NCBI RefSeq assembly: GCF_000165425.1
Contig: NW_001799377.1
Coordinates: 261,204 to 325,203 of the forward strand
Length of the DNA stretch: 64,000 bases
Source of the DNA: Paramecium tetraurelia
Lineage: Eukaryota > Ciliophora > Oligohymenophorea > Peniculida > Parameciidae
Direction of reading: 5' to 3'
Shown here: positions 13,280-24,471 of the stretch, piece by piece
Numbering within the stretch: position 1 is the stretch's first letter
How the letters are laid out: every line of letters starts with the position of its first letter
Made by a program: the position numbers and the translations under genes
The notes under the pieces: generated by a model
Database searches by the model: none
The model's input: only the letters and a program-made list of their open reading frames with translations
Told to the model about the DNA's origin: nothing

Positions 13280-14204
13280 ATGGATCGATTACCAAAATTG
13301 CCATCGATTACTTCTGATGCTAAGTAAGAGTGTAATCTTATTCAGACAGTCTTGGAAAGTAGGTCGGAAGGAATAATAGACAAATTTGGGAGTTATGAGT
13401 TTGCCTGGTTAATTGATGAGTGGAAAGTAGAAGATTAATTAGGATGCTTTCATTATAGAGAAGAGACTTAACTTTTATGGAGTGGCTGATGGACATGGAG
13501 TGAATGGTGAACGTGTTTCTGGGTTTATTCGGATCACTCTACCAAAATATATTGAACAAAGTCTTTTAGATCCAAAAGAGACATTGATAAAAGGTGTTTT
13601 ATAGACAAATAGTGAATTGGTGAATAATTCAAAAATTGAAACTGTCATAGCAGGTTCAACGTTGTGTTGTGGTTTGATCAAATTAAATAGATTATATATA
13701 GCAAATGTTGGGGATAGTAGATGTGTTATAGCAAAGTAAATGGGTAATTCTTGGTAAACCATTGAATTAACAAAGGATTAAAAACCATCTCGAGAAGATG
13801 AGGCAATAAGAATATTAAAGGCAGGTGGACGTATAGCTGCTCAATAAGACATTTATGGTAATTAAGTGGGTCCACTTCGAGTCTGGTTAAAAACATTGAA
13901 TGCACCAGGACTAGCTATGACTAGGGCAATGGGAGATAGATTGGGTGCATAGGCAGGAGTGATAGCTACACCTGAGATCACAGAGTATGAATTAACAAAT
14001 GAGGACAAAATCTTGGTATTTGCTTCAGATGGGATTTGGGAATACATGTCTTCTCAAGAAGTAGTTTCAATTTTGAGTTATTGTTACGATAAAAATATAA
14101 GTGCTGAATTGGCAGCATAAAAATTACTAAATTTAGCAGTGGATGCATGGAAAAGAAATAGTTTAGCCAGAGATGACATTACTTGTGTAGTCTTATATTT
14201 GTGA
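13280..14204 (+). CDS. PP2C-type protein serine/threonine phosphatase
   Basis: Metal-dependent (Mg/Mn) phosphatase, 300 residues after removal of a 22-nt intron at 13324-13345 (GTAAG...TTCAG). Motifs in order: KINQDAF (43-50), VADGHGVNGE with metal ligand Asp63 (61-70), AGSTLCCGLI (118-126), LYIANVGDSRCVIAK (131-145), AMTRAMGDRLGA (206-216), FASDGIWEYMS with metal ligand Asp243, and the terminal LARDDITCVVL with Asp292. All catalytic positions expected of an active PP2C are present. The start MDRLPKLPS is the first ATG in the frame that precedes the intron. An upstream coding-like patch means an N-terminal extension cannot be excluded. The substrate is not indicated by sequence. The gene converges on the GTPase-Hsp20 gene, whose stop lies 114 bp away. 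Confidence 0.92.
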
Positions 14205-14318
14205 ATTAATTACATTTCATAATTGTTTACTTATATCATATTGAGTAATTAACAATATATGTTGTAATTAGTTAATAGATTTATATAAATATATATAATA
14301 AAAAAGAAATAAATTAAT

Positions 14319-16256
14319 TCATTCATTTTAACTCATAAACTAATTAGGAATGATATCATCCTTATCTTTCTCATATACAATTTTTAAAACTCCATTTTCT
14401 ATTCCAAAATGTTTCCATTTTCGTTCGAAGTTTTCTGGAATTCTAAAACTTAATGTAAATTCACCATATTTTCTCTCCTACTTTTTGATATGATCACTTT
14501 ATTCTTCCTAATAGGGTTTCTTTCGGTTTCCTTTAACTATAGTCACAACATTTTATCTATACATTTCGATATCTTCTTCGCTTATTCCTGGTACATCCAT
14601 ATAAATAGTATATTTATCATTAGCTATGATATCTGTGGCAGGTGCAAATGAATCTGGTCTTGCTAATATCAGACCAGATTGATCAATATTAGTTTAAGGG
14701 ATTTTTAATTGTCCATTATATAAGTGGGCCTCCTTTTACACAATCTTCTTTACGAATTAATTATCTGTGTCAATCAACTTTACATTAACTTCCCTCTTAA
14801 AATACTATGTTAATTTGCTGGTTGCATATTACAAGATACTTTCACAAACAGAAAATTATCTGTTAACAGGTACAAATACTGATTTTAACCAATATTTCAA
14901 TAATGAAAATACCCAAGGATTTACATCTAATCCTAATTAACTATCATCACTAACCAAACAGACATGTCTTGTATATTAGGTTTTGAACCATAATACATGT
15001 TTAGCTTATAACTCATTATTTCTTGGATTATTGGCTGCAACTTTGGTTCTTTGAATAGATCCACCAGTAGAATAAATTTAAGTCACTTGAGTTATCCAAA
15101 CATGTTGTAAGATTTCAGAAGTCTCAATTTCCTTCAAATTATGAACTACTATGATTTCTCTAAATGTCTTTGAACTATTCTATATTTGTCTAGACAATCT
15201 ATCTAAATATCTCTGATCTAAAGAAGTGAAGTCATTTACAACACAAATGAAGTAATCACTCAATTCAAAGACAAGATCTATAATAAAATGCTCAGTTGCC
15301 TCTTTCTCTACTATGCTTAAAGCAGATTAAATTTTTACAGGAGAGTAACTACCTGCTGTATCAACTAAAATTAACTAAGTTCCTGAATCAACATCAACAT
15401 GTTTGAAAGATATCCCTTTAGTAGTTACTTTTTTTCCTGATGGTAAATTTGATTGAGTTAGATTATTAAGAACAAATGTCTTCCCTTTATCATAAAGACC
15501 AACAACTGCCACTGTGGCACCTTCCCATTTAATTGAAGACTTAAATTCATTATTGTTATTCCCTAAACCCACTAAATCCATTTTAGCCTGGAATGGCTTG
15601 CTGATATAAACAGGCCAACCCAATTGAACATTGTTTATCAAATCAATGTCCAATATCCAATCGTACACTTGAGTCTCATCAATACCATCTTGAGTATTAT
15701 ATTTTATTGGATCATTAAAGATATTATCTTAGATTTTATCATACAATCTTGATTACTCTTCGAAATCATAGCTAGTTATAATATTAGATTAGATGTTATT
15801 ATTTTCCATATTCAAATTATGATTATTCTCTTTGAATTATAGAAATCTTCCAGTCTATCTCAAAGATCGAGTCTTTTAAAATTTTTGTGATGTTTCCAAC
15901 TCTTTTAAGGCATTCCTCATTTGGCTATCTAGATTGGCTTATTGTTATAACCTGTTATTATATCGGATAAATTACAGATACTCCTCTTGTTGATTAATTT
16001 CATCCATTATCAACAATTTATCGTTATTTCGTACACTCATTTCATAATTAATCATTTCCATTATCTCATACAATTCCTCTATTGATCTTGCTTCTTTTGT
16101 CATTTTATTGAATTATTTCATAATCTCCTCCTCCTCCTATTAGATATCTTTCAGCATTGTAACCAGTGTCTGAATTTTCTATTTCAATAGTATTCTTACT
16201 TAACTTTTATCAGCAATCACTTATTTTAAAGACACCTCTTTGAATAACGATGACAT
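14319..16256 (-). CDS. GB1/RHD3-like GTPase fused to a C-terminal Hsp20 (alpha-crystallin) domain
   Basis: Single exon, 645 residues. Residues 1-190 are coiled coil, including an EEEEIMKQF patch and Gln/Asn-rich stretches. A GTPase domain of guanylate-binding-protein style follows: P-loop GLYDKGKT (253-260), a switch-I-like VTTKGISF (277-284), G3 LVDTAGS (297-303) and a degenerate G4 VVHNLKEI (370-377). Residues about 534-629 form an Hsp20-like beta-sandwich: YTIYMDVPGISEEDIEM, then FTLSFRIPENF, then NGVLKIVYEK carrying the G-x-L core motif. A large GTPase and a small-heat-shock domain in one chain is unusual. It suggests a nucleotide-regulated chaperone or membrane scaffold (inference). The absence of TGA across both domains rules out two adjacent genes. 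Confidence 0.88.
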
Positions 16257-16433
16257 TTGTATATTTTTATTAAATAATAAAATGCCATAAAATCTCAAGT
16301 AATATAAACTATCATTACCCTAGATTTCCCTAAAAGTATTTCAAAGTATAACAAGTAAGAATTAGTAATTATTAAACTAATCCGTTGATTGAGATCAGAA
16401 TTTAAATTAAAAATATTCTCTCAATCTAAACAA

Positions 16434-16774
16434 TCAATTTAAAACATCAATTACTAATTCTTTATCAGAGTATCTTATTCCTAGAATTTTCAAAGCGATC
16501 CATAATATTTTTTTGACAAATTTATTAAACCTAATTTCATCCTTGATGTAAAATAAAGTATAAGAAAATTACTAGTCTTAAGCTTTCCTTTCTAAATTTA
16601 GAACTGGTAATCAATAGTACTTTCTGTTTGTTAATTAAAATAAATTAAAAGTTTTGTTTGAAAATTATAAATTGAAATCCTGTAAATTGTAACAGAACAA
16701 AATTAAGTAAACAGTCAATATTTACTATACTCAATTTTAAGAAACAAAATTGCAATTTGTGTCACTAATTTCAT
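16434..16774 (-). CDS. Possible small multi-exon gene
   Basis: The 3' part reads well as protein: after a 29-nt GTA...TAG intron come YIKDEIRFNKFVKKILW and LGIRYSDKELVIDVLN, ending at TGA 16434-16436. Upstream, an ATG at 16772-16774 opens a hydrophobic MKLVTQIAILFLK, possibly a signal peptide. The exons between them do not join cleanly with introns of normal size. No family recognised. It may be a real secreted or membrane protein of roughly 100 residues, or a decayed gene. Confidence 0.35.
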
Positions 16775-17147
16775 CTTTCTTGGCTGGCTATTAAATTGAA
16801 TTGAATATTAAATAAAACTATTTATAATATTTAGAATAAAATCAAAACTACCTTCAATTACAATTCTCATAGATATGAAATTCAAGAGAAAAATGATTAG
16901 TATTATTTCAATTGAATAATAAGTTGTATAACAATAAAAAAATAGTTAATAATATGATAAAATCAGGATTTTAGTTGATCTTACTAATATTGGATATCAT
17001 TACTCAAAATATCCCTGTAACCTCAAATCTCTGTAATAAATTTTAGCAATTCCATTAAGTAAGTTTAATTTTAGACAAATCATTTGGGTCTTTAAATATA
17101 TATATATGTAATTGATATCTATTAACCATAATTAATATTTTAATATT

Positions 17148-17372
17148 ATGTTTGTTCGATTGATATCGAGAATGGCAATGCCTATTTTAAGATGTTAGAG
17201 ATTTTAATTCAGCCCAGCTTTGACGATCTTGAACAATAGATTAATAATTCATAATTTAACGTAAATTAGAATTCCCATAATGGACGAGTTAACAGAATCT
17301 GATTAAGATGAAGAATTACAGTATATCTAAATTAATCAACTTAGGGATGGCCTCAGTTTAACATCTGCATGA
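17148..17372 (+). CDS. Small ORF, possibly a mitochondrial precursor
   Basis: A 74-codon ciliate-code ORF. The N-terminal half is basic, amphipathic and free of acids (MFVRLISRMAMPILRCQRF), like a mitochondrial presequence; the C-terminal half is acidic (MDELTESDQDEELQ). It ends at TGA 17370-17372. Only one stop codon exists in this code, so ORFs of this length also arise by chance. The contrast in composition between the halves is the main argument for a real gene. Confidence 0.35.
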
Positions 17373-18986
17373 TTCTTATGAAAATATTCAAATCATTATT
17401 ATATTAATTTTTAGCTGTTATTCGCCTTAGCACAAAAGAATCCGAGCAAACTATATCAAATATTCCACTTTTTAATATTCTAGATATACATTAAGCATTG
17501 CTCTAAATTAGATTGTTATATAATTTATAACACATTAAAAATGAATATTAGGTATATAGAGAGAGTGAATACAATTATATATCATATTCTCTTTATTCTC
17601 CATTCAAATCGAAACGAAATCCTTATTTATGAATTATTTAAATGGATTTAATAACAATTTTAAGAGATATACAATAAGCAAAGATATTAAAAATCCAGTT
17701 GAAAATAATAAAAGTTCTGTTTGTAAATTTTAAGAGAGTTCAGACTACTCTCAAAATATAATATTTATCGTTTGCTAATTATAAATAGTATTGAATAAGT
17801 AAATAATTTATTAATGTTAAATTTTTATATATTTACTATTATTTTTATATTTTTGAGAAAAAGTCAAATTTTTTAATAAATATCGATAGGGTAGTCCAAT
17901 CGTATACCAAATATAATCATGAATTCATATTAAAAAATAATATATTTGTTATCAATATGGGATGACATCATAATAGCAACATGATCTATTCAGCAAATTG
18001 GTAAAATTTCTAGTTTTTCGTCTTAAACCAGAATTTGCTATTATTTTTATTTTACACATTCTTGCAAGAATTTGTATTATAAATAATTTGAGAGGTTGGT
18101 AATTGGCATAATATTAATATTGGCAACAATCTAACGTATTGGCAGATTTTATTAATTCAGTTATAGTTCACAGTACTTCACAAAATTTTTATTATTTCTT
18201 CTATGAAATAAATTAGAATTGGCTGTCTTTGAAACTTCAAAAGATATTATTATAATAAATATGGGACAACATAAAAACTTTGATTACGAAGATCACCAAA
18301 AAAAATTAATTTTAACAAAATGAACAAGAATTTCATTAAAAAATAAAATAATTCATTCTGATTTTTATAGTTTTCCACCCACCAAAGAGACAATATTAAT
18401 ATTTCTCTTATTTTTGAGATTGTCTAAAGGAAGAATTAAACAAGGTTTCTTGGATTTGAAGATAAGTTTTTTCCTTACCACTTTCTTTCTATAATTAAGA
18501 ATGATTGTTTTGGCAGTAGCGTACTTTAGTTATAATTATTAGGCTGCCTACGTTTACAATTACTCATACTTGCTTAATCTTCAACCCATTTTGAAAAACT
18601 TTTAGTATCAAGGATTTCTTTGTGTAAGGAGGAATCTTTGTATAACTCCTATTCTGTGAACTTTATTCTGTCATGATAAAGAAAATATTCAATTTAGATT
18701 TAATTTTTTGTAGCATAAAACGTAATGAATAATTCGTATCTATAATTGATAAATATGATATTGTTAATTAATTATATTGTGAAGTGGAATAAATAATTAT
18801 AAAGGTTCTCAATATATTAATTTTGATTGAAACGTTATTCAAATTTATATAAAGTAAAAATTTAATTAGTTTAGAATTCTATTCTCATTCAGAAGCACAT
18901 CCGCTAATCTTTAATTTTGTAATTTCAAAATTTATTGTAATTAATAAATAAAATCAATATATTTATAATAATAATTATAATAATTA
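17373..18986. other. Gene-poor AT-rich region
   Basis: Mostly low-complexity A+T sequence. The only item I noticed is a 49-codon plus-strand ORF at about 18508-18657 (MIVLAVAYFSYNYQAAYVYN...), which I cannot separate from chance. No RNA gene or repeat array seen. Confidence 0.4.
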
Positions 18987-19475
18987 ATGAGTGAAATACA
19001 AGAATTAATAGATAATTTCGAAAGAATAGAAATCAAAGAAAATGATAAAAAAGAGGACATAAAGGAGTAAAAAATAGAATAATTGAATAATCAAGATGAA
19101 TCAAAGGATACAAGTATTAAAGAAACAAATGATGATTAAAAATAATAATAAGGATAGCTCTAGCAATATTAAAACAATAAAGAAGAATCAAATAATCAAA
19201 ACAATACTAAGGACCTTAATAATGATTAATTCAATGAAAAATAGTTAGAAGAAGCATTCACTAATAAATTAGTTATTCAGGAATAAAATAAAGGAGAAAA
19301 AAAATAAGAATAAGATTAAACTAACAATGATGATTAATTATAGAAATAAGAACATACGGTTATAAAAGGTACAATGAGAAGTGATGGAACCATGAGAAAA
19401 GATATTAAAGTAAGAGCTGGATATAAAAATGCAGACATGGTGCAAAGATATGTGATACCTTAAAAAAGAAAATGA
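18987..19475 (+). CDS. Gln/Asn/Glu-rich protein with C-terminal PYM-like (Mago-binding) motif
   Basis: Single exon, 162 residues. The first 120 residues are low complexity, dominated by Q, N, E, D and K. The last 40 are conserved-looking and basic: KGTMRSDGTMRKDIKVRAG followed by YKNADMVQRYVIPQKRK. The pattern x-RPDGTxRKxxRVRxGY is the core of the PYM/WIBG domain, which binds the Mago-Y14 dimer of the exon-junction complex and helps remove it from mRNA in translation. In PYM proteins this motif sits at the N-terminus; here it is C-terminal, so the assignment rests on one motif. Gln residues are encoded largely by TAA/TAG, so the gene is invisible in the standard code. Confidence 0.55.
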
Positions 19476-20335
19476 CTCTATACTTTATAATTAAAGATGA
19501 TATAATAATAATAACTTGAAATTTTCAGTTTTTCTAAAATCAATCAAGTATATTGACTTCATAATTGGAAATTGACTGAAATATTCTTAGTATTTTAATA
19601 TAGTGTATCAGAAAATTAATGATTAAGATGGAATTTTCAGTATTGCTTTTTAAATTATATAATTAATTATTCGTTTTAATTCACTTTTGTGTTTTTCTGA
19701 GATTAATATCATTAATTTTAGATTCACCTTGATTATTTCTTTAAGTCAAGAGGTACTGTTATAAACAATAAAAATAATGTATTATCATATTATCTGTAAT
19801 TCATAGGCTTTTAAAATATTTGAGAAATCTAATAATAGAAATTTGAATAGCATGAAGCTTAAATAATAGCATTAAATACATATTAATAGTCTCATCCAAA
19901 GTAAATGTTTCAATAATAGTATCTTAACTTTTGTAGGTAAATTCAATAAGTAACCAAAATATTTATTTTAACCTTAAGATAATTTTATTTTCTTCAATAT
20001 GAACATTTAACTCTTGAACTCTGCGACTTTGACCTGCTTAGAATAGTAACTTAAATTAGACAATATAAAGCCATAGGATTATGGTTTCCTCCTATTTTGA
20101 CTTTATTTTCATTATCGACTCCCATTCGTATTTTGGAGATGCCTTATAAGTGTTGGCAACAATGACAGCAAATTGTAATTTAAATATTGCTATCCCTATA
20201 AAATAAGAAAGTTCCTTTGAAAAATTATGGAGAAGTAATATCTCAGGGTATGAAATTTATAATTTATATAAAAAGATATATGATCTAATTTAGAAATATA
20301 AATTCAGTAAACGATTTAAGTGATATTTAATTTAA
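19476..20335. other. Spacer with two overlapping candidate small ORFs
   Basis: On the plus strand about 20086-20328 reads MVSSYFDFIFIIDSHSYFGD... for 80 codons. On the minus strand ATG near 20132 opens MGVDNENKVKIGGNHNP then MALYCLIQ, ending within about 45-110 codons depending on an unconfirmed intron. The minus-strand reading looks more protein-like, but I recognise neither, and only one of them can be the real gene. Confidence 0.3.
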
Positions 20336-21108
20336 TCATTTAACTTTGAGTAAATTTCTTATAGTTTCAGAACTAATTGAATTATTTTAACTGCCTTTTT
20401 TTGCACTACTACTATGTTTTGTTTAACTTCTACTTGGTTTACTGGATTGAATATTGCAAATTTCTGCTAAGGTTTATCTTCCTTTCATCATGTATTAACT
20501 AATTTAGATATTGTTCGAGCGTTAGCTTATTTAGGCTTATTGTTATTAAAGTAACTTATTATATCTCTTGAATAACTCATCACAGGAACTCCTATGTGAG
20601 GAGTACCCATGCTAAGACAACGATTCTTTGTTCTTTGGTGATGCATTCCTTTGGGTCAAAGAGGCTTCTTGACTCTTCTCCTTCCTCTTCTAAGATTCTG
20701 ATAACCACTATTATACAATATTAGTACTATATCGAGATATTTCCGATTGCAATCTCTTGATTTCTTGAGATGCCTCGTCTAATTTGGATTGCAACTAATC
20801 CTAGTACAGCTTCATCTATTGTTCCAACTAGTCATTGATTAAGAAATTCTAATTACACTAATGTGATTTCGAATGTCGGCTTCCTGCTATTGCAAAACGG
20901 ATTCCAATTTCTTGTATTCCTGGTTGCTATTCATAATTTCTCTAAATGCCTTAGTAATTCTCTGTATTAAATCATTGCAGCTGTAGTACTCAATTCGCAA
21001 ACATTTTTCATTTTTAAAGTTGAGCATCTTTGTTTAATAAGGTTTTGATACTTCTTCCAATATGGCACGTAATCCAGACACTATTTCTGATTTCTCTTAT
21101 CTGTTCAT
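20336..21108 (-). CDS. Coiled-coil protein with Ser-rich tail
   Basis: 247 residues from ATG 21106-21108 to TGA 20336-20338, with one 29-nt GTA...TAG intron whose removal restores the frame. The middle is a clear coiled coil (KLDEASQEIKRLQSEISRY; WLSESQKRKEKSQEASL). The C-terminal part is rich in Ser, Gln and Lys (SSKPSRSQTKHSSSAKKG), typical of a phosphorylated flexible tail. No named family recognised. The start lies 40 bp from the start of the divergently transcribed PP2A scaffold gene at 21149, so the two probably share a promoter region. Confidence 0.8.
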
Positions 21109-21148
21109 TTAACGAAAATAATTAAAAGTAATTTAATTAATTATTTAA

Positions 21149-22952
21149 ATGGAGGAAGAAGACTGCACTATCTTTATTGAAGAACTCAAAAGTGATGATC
21201 CAAACCTGAAAATCAATGCAGTCACAAAAATAGTATCAATAGCACAAATTCTTGGTCCAGTCAGAACATGCTCTGAACTCATTCCATACTTAATAGACAT
21301 TATTGAAGAATAGGATAATGAGGATGAATTTCTAATTAAATTGGCCCAAGAACTTGTGAATCTGAAACCTCACACAGGGACTAATGCCCACCTCTTAAAT
21401 GTGCCTTTAGAAATTCTGAGCTCGATGGAAGAGCCATTAGTGAGGGAAAAAGCTGTAGAATCATTGTTATTGTTAGCAGAAGATATGCCAGACAGTAAGA
21501 ATTCAATAAAATAATAAAAGGCTTTTTTGAAAATCACTTCTTTTAGATTGTCTAACAATTGGGATAATGGGACAATTTCCCATCACGTATTTCTGCAGCT
21601 AGTCTATTTCCATTAACTTATAAACATGTCTCATTTGAAAAGAAAAACATACTTTGGGAGTTATATAAACAATTATGTGGAGATGACACGCCTATGGTGA
21701 GAAGAGTCTGTGCTGGTGTGTTGTCTGATCTAGCCAAAATAAAATGTTAACCTTAATAGTTACTTACAATTTGGGAGACTTTACTTAAAGATCCTGTTGA
21801 CAGTGTTAAAATTAAGGCCATTGAAGGTTCACAATAAATGCTTAAACTTATCGATGACAATAATGAATTAGACACTCATCTTCAAGCATATTTTTCATTA
21901 GCAGATCCTAGAGAAAAGAGTTGGCGAGTCAGGTACACTGTCCCAGAATGCTTAGAAAGTATAATTGAAGTAGTCGTCAAATTGAGTAACTATTTAATCT
22001 GAATTATTAGATAAGGATAAGACTATACTCAAAACTAAAGCTGTCCCTGTCTTTCAGCAATTACTCAAGGATCCAGAGCCTGAAGTCAGATCTATTACAG
22101 TGATGACTATTTATAATCTGTTGAAGGAGATACCAATTACATTGAAGGACTAATTTCTACCCTTCTTCTAAGCACTCTCCACTGACACCTCCTAACATGT
22201 ACGAATGTCATTGGCTGAATAAATTTGCAAAATATCCAAATAGTATACAGTCTAAGTTGTAATACAAACCTTCATTCCTTTAATATCTACTTTAATTAAA
22301 GATGATGTTTCTGAAATCAAAATCAAATTGGCTCATAATCTAGATCAATTGTCTCAAACCATAGGACCTGAGAACTCTAAAAAACACTTGGTTCCTCTTA
22401 TTTCTTCCTTTGCTACTGAAAAACAATGGAGATTTAGACTTGAGATGATGTCCATTATACCAAAACTTCTAAAAGTTGCAGGATATGATAGTTTTCTAGA
22501 ATTGTAGGAGATTTATCTTGACAAAGGAGTTCTTAATCATTATTAAGCTATTAGAGACCAAGCAATTGATAATTTGGTGCCCATCTGTGAAAATTTTGGT
22601 TATGACAAAATTCGAGACTTTATCTTAAGATGCATTTCAAAATAATTCGAATAACCCAATTATATATTTAGAGTTTCAGCTATGCATAGCATTACTAAAT
22701 TAAGAGATGTACTCTCTATTGATGATCTACTTAATTTATTTAAGGTAGTTTGAACCAGTTATCATTTTCTAGGATATCACTTCTAAATCAATCAATGACA
22801 GAGTGCCAAATGTTAGGTTGAATGCTTTTAAATTATTTAGTGCCATTCAAGATAAATTAGATTACAGAACATAAAATGAATTTAAAGATAAGTCAAGATT
22901 CTTATAACAAGATGATGATAAAGATGTACAATTTTATGCATCAACAATTTGA
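21149..22952 (+). CDS. PP2A scaffold (A / PR65) subunit, HEAT repeats
   Basis: 574 residues after removing three introns (26, 25 and 28 nt); human PR65 has 589. It is built of HEAT repeats that hold the PP2A catalytic and regulatory subunits together. Family-specific landmarks: NFPSRISAASLFPLTY (compare the WFxSRxSAxGLF repeat signature), KDPEPEVRS, EKQWRFRLEMMSIIP and PNYIFRVSAMHSI, and VPNVRLNAFK near the C-terminus (compare the VANVRFN repeat). The first intron appears to end in AAAAG instead of TAG. For the third intron, 28 nt (GTAGTTTG...TTCTAG) is preferred. Its interior happens to encode FEPVIIFQ, which resembles PR65, so a 40-nt alternative that keeps this stretch is possible. The start MEEEDCTIF is the only reasonable ATG. 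Confidence 0.9.
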
Positions 22953-23175
22953 AATGCAATTTTCATTTATTAAATTTATTCATTTACTTTATTTATAATA
23001 TAAATAATATATCTAATTGATAAAAATTAGTTCTGAAGTATGTTGTAAATTTCTTTAATTACATTATTTAAGTAAATACTATTTAACAATCAATCAGACA
23101 TAATTAGATATAACTTTTATATAGAATAAAATATTTATAATATTATTAATATATATATAATTGAATTAAGTAATA

Positions 23176-24438
23176 TCAAGTAGATGATTAAGGTTTGTAA
23201 TTTTTAAAGAATTGTTTTTACTCATCAGTCATAGTTACATCAATTTACTTTGCATTGTTAATTATATTAGTAACATCAATTTATTATTGATCTTTGTTAA
23301 AGCCAGTGAAGAATTCTGAGATTTAGCCAATATCTTTTTAGTACAGGCAATGTCCAAATTCACTGAGAAATGCGATACTCAGTTTAATGATTGAAAATAT
23401 ATCAGTGGCCAAAATAAAGTCCCAAAAGAAAATCACAGTATCAATTGGAAACGTGTATAAAAACTAAGTTAAAATCCATTGCCAAATATACTATTAATCG
23501 CTTATGCCTTCATCGTAGAAATGTTGATAGAGTGCTGGTAGTTATGCATTAAAATTTTTTAAAAACACCTAACATAAAGCTTTGGTGTAATTAAAGTTGA
23601 CTCTGTAGATCTCCCACCATAAGAAGAGAGGATTAGTATTGATGAAATGTATTAACCAAAAGACTTCCTCTTCTTTGCCTCCACTGACAATCAAGGAGAA
23701 TCCAACTATATAATTCATTCCTTATACATATCCAATGTCTTCATTGAGGATGGATAAGGCCTTGAGAATTGAGAACAATTGTTATTGACCCTAATTGTAG
23801 TCCTTGAAGTGGTCATGCGAAGGGAAAGTCCGATTAACATCTTTGCCAATGTCTTCAAGGACTTTTTGAGAAGGAGTCTGATTTTTCAACTTTGAGTAAA
23901 GAAGGGGATCATAATCTTTGTTCCTATAGACCTGAGCCATCCAGAAATTCCATCTATATTTGGAGATGGCTCCATCCATAAGAATATTTTTAAAATCTTC
24001 GTTATTGATTTCTTTTAGTAGGTAAGCATCCATAATATCTTGATTTGTCAATTTAAAAGGGCCATCAAGTGATTAAGCTAGCGACATTAATATTTTTTTA
24101 GAGAACAGCTTGTTTGAATTGAGTTTTGGCTCTTTACATTGATCATCTTCATTAGTCTGTTATTCTAATTACTCAATGGATGTTGATCGTCTGAACAAAG
24201 CAATATATGTCTCTTCGTTTATAACTTCATATTTTTTTTGATAGTATCGATTCCATTTAATTTGTTTCTATGAATAAGCTGGATCATTTTTTTCAATTTC
24301 TTATTGAAATTCTTCACCAACATATTTGTGTGTGTTTGTAGTTTTTGGCGGCGCATTAGGAGTTGGTGTATTTCCAGGTTTTGCACTACCTCTGATGACA
24401 ATCTTGTTTGTTTTATCTTTTGTACAGATAGGTCCCAT
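23176..24438 (-). CDS. TBC-domain Rab GTPase-activating protein
   Basis: Single exon, 420 residues. After about 150 residues of linker (with the basic motif KWNRYYQKKYE) a TBC domain begins at SKYRWNFWMAQVY. It carries both catalytic fingers used to accelerate GTP hydrolysis by Rab proteins: IGKDVNRTFPSH (197-208, Arg finger R203) and IGYVQGMNYIVG with the Gln finger Q239. Later TBC landmarks are FWLIHFIN, LPALYQHF, WQWILTQFLYTFP and WDFILATDIFSII. So the domain is complete and should be active in membrane trafficking. The target Rab cannot be read from sequence. The N-terminus MGPICTKDK follows in-frame stops and is the first ATG. Confidence 0.92.
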
Positions 24439-24471
24439 TTAACTTAAATAATTTATATATATGTAAGAATA

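Noticed and set aside
17090-17110. TA-repeat tract as a telomere or satellite
   Set aside because: Only a short TATATA run; the ciliate telomere repeats of the C4A2/C3A3 type are absent.
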